NCBI GenBank assembly: GCA_937910975.1
Contig: CALEMZ010000296.1
Coordinates: 1 to 6,113, forward strand
Source of the DNA: an uncultured Pseudorhodobacter sp.
Lineage (GTDB): Bacteria; Pseudomonadota; Alphaproteobacteria; Rhodobacterales; Rhodobacteraceae
Direction: 5' to 3'
DNA: 6,113 nt
Shown in pieces: positions 6,113 through 6,113 of the stretch; within the stretch, counting starts at the first letter, position 1; each line of letters starts with the position of its first letter. The translations under genes and the position numbers were made by a program. Below the pieces are notes generated by a model. The model was not told the origin of the DNA, ran no database searches, and worked only from the letters and a program-made list of their open reading frames with translations.

Positions 6113-6113
6113 G

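Overview
The window looks like ordinary chromosomal DNA from an alphaproteobacterium, most likely a member of the Rhodobacterales (Roseobacter/Rhodobacter group). The reasons are the fairly high G+C coding style, a Suv3-type RNA helicase followed by the start of an S4-domain protein, a secreted TPR protein just upstream of that helicase, and a small SCP2 protein coupled to a lysophospholipase-like hydrolase. The taxonomic call is inference from protein style and gene order, not from a marker gene. I see no mobile element, CRISPR array, tRNA, rRNA or defence cassette.

Layout. (1) Positions 1-3700, minus strand, read right to left: a secreted tetratricopeptide protein (3700 to 3140), a 1008-residue Suv3-like RNA helicase (3119 to 93) and the first 29 codons of a probable S4 RNA-binding protein (from about 88, running off the window). 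Gaps are 20 and about 4 bases, so this is probably one transcription unit. (2) Positions 3701-3778: a 78-base divergent promoter region. On the minus side a -10-like hexamer sits 7 bases before the TPR start, which has no Shine-Dalgarno sequence, so the message may be leaderless. On the plus side there is a strong ribosome binding site. (3) Positions 3779-4995, plus strand: an SCP2 sterol-carrier-like protein and an alpha/beta hydrolase of the lysophospholipase type, overlapping by one base. (4) Positions 4996-5069: a short convergent spacer with only weak hairpins. (5) Positions 5070-6112, minus strand: a D-2-hydroxyacid dehydrogenase preceded, with a 4-base ATGA overlap, by the C-terminal 38 codons of a gene I cannot identify.

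Functionally the left block concerns RNA: the helicase presumably unwinds structured RNA, and its long disordered, arginine/glycine-rich tail and the S4 protein suggest RNA or ribosome binding. The central pair is a probable lipid-handling unit (lipid carrier plus esterase/lipase). The right pair is a metabolic unit reducing a 2-keto acid, probably with NADPH.

I did not find a clear undescribed system. The points most worth a second look are the start of the S4 gene (TTG start, or a one-base frameshift at an ATG), the possible leaderless TPR transcript, the low-complexity helicase tail with repeat-built segments, and the cofactor-site substitution in the dehydrogenase.
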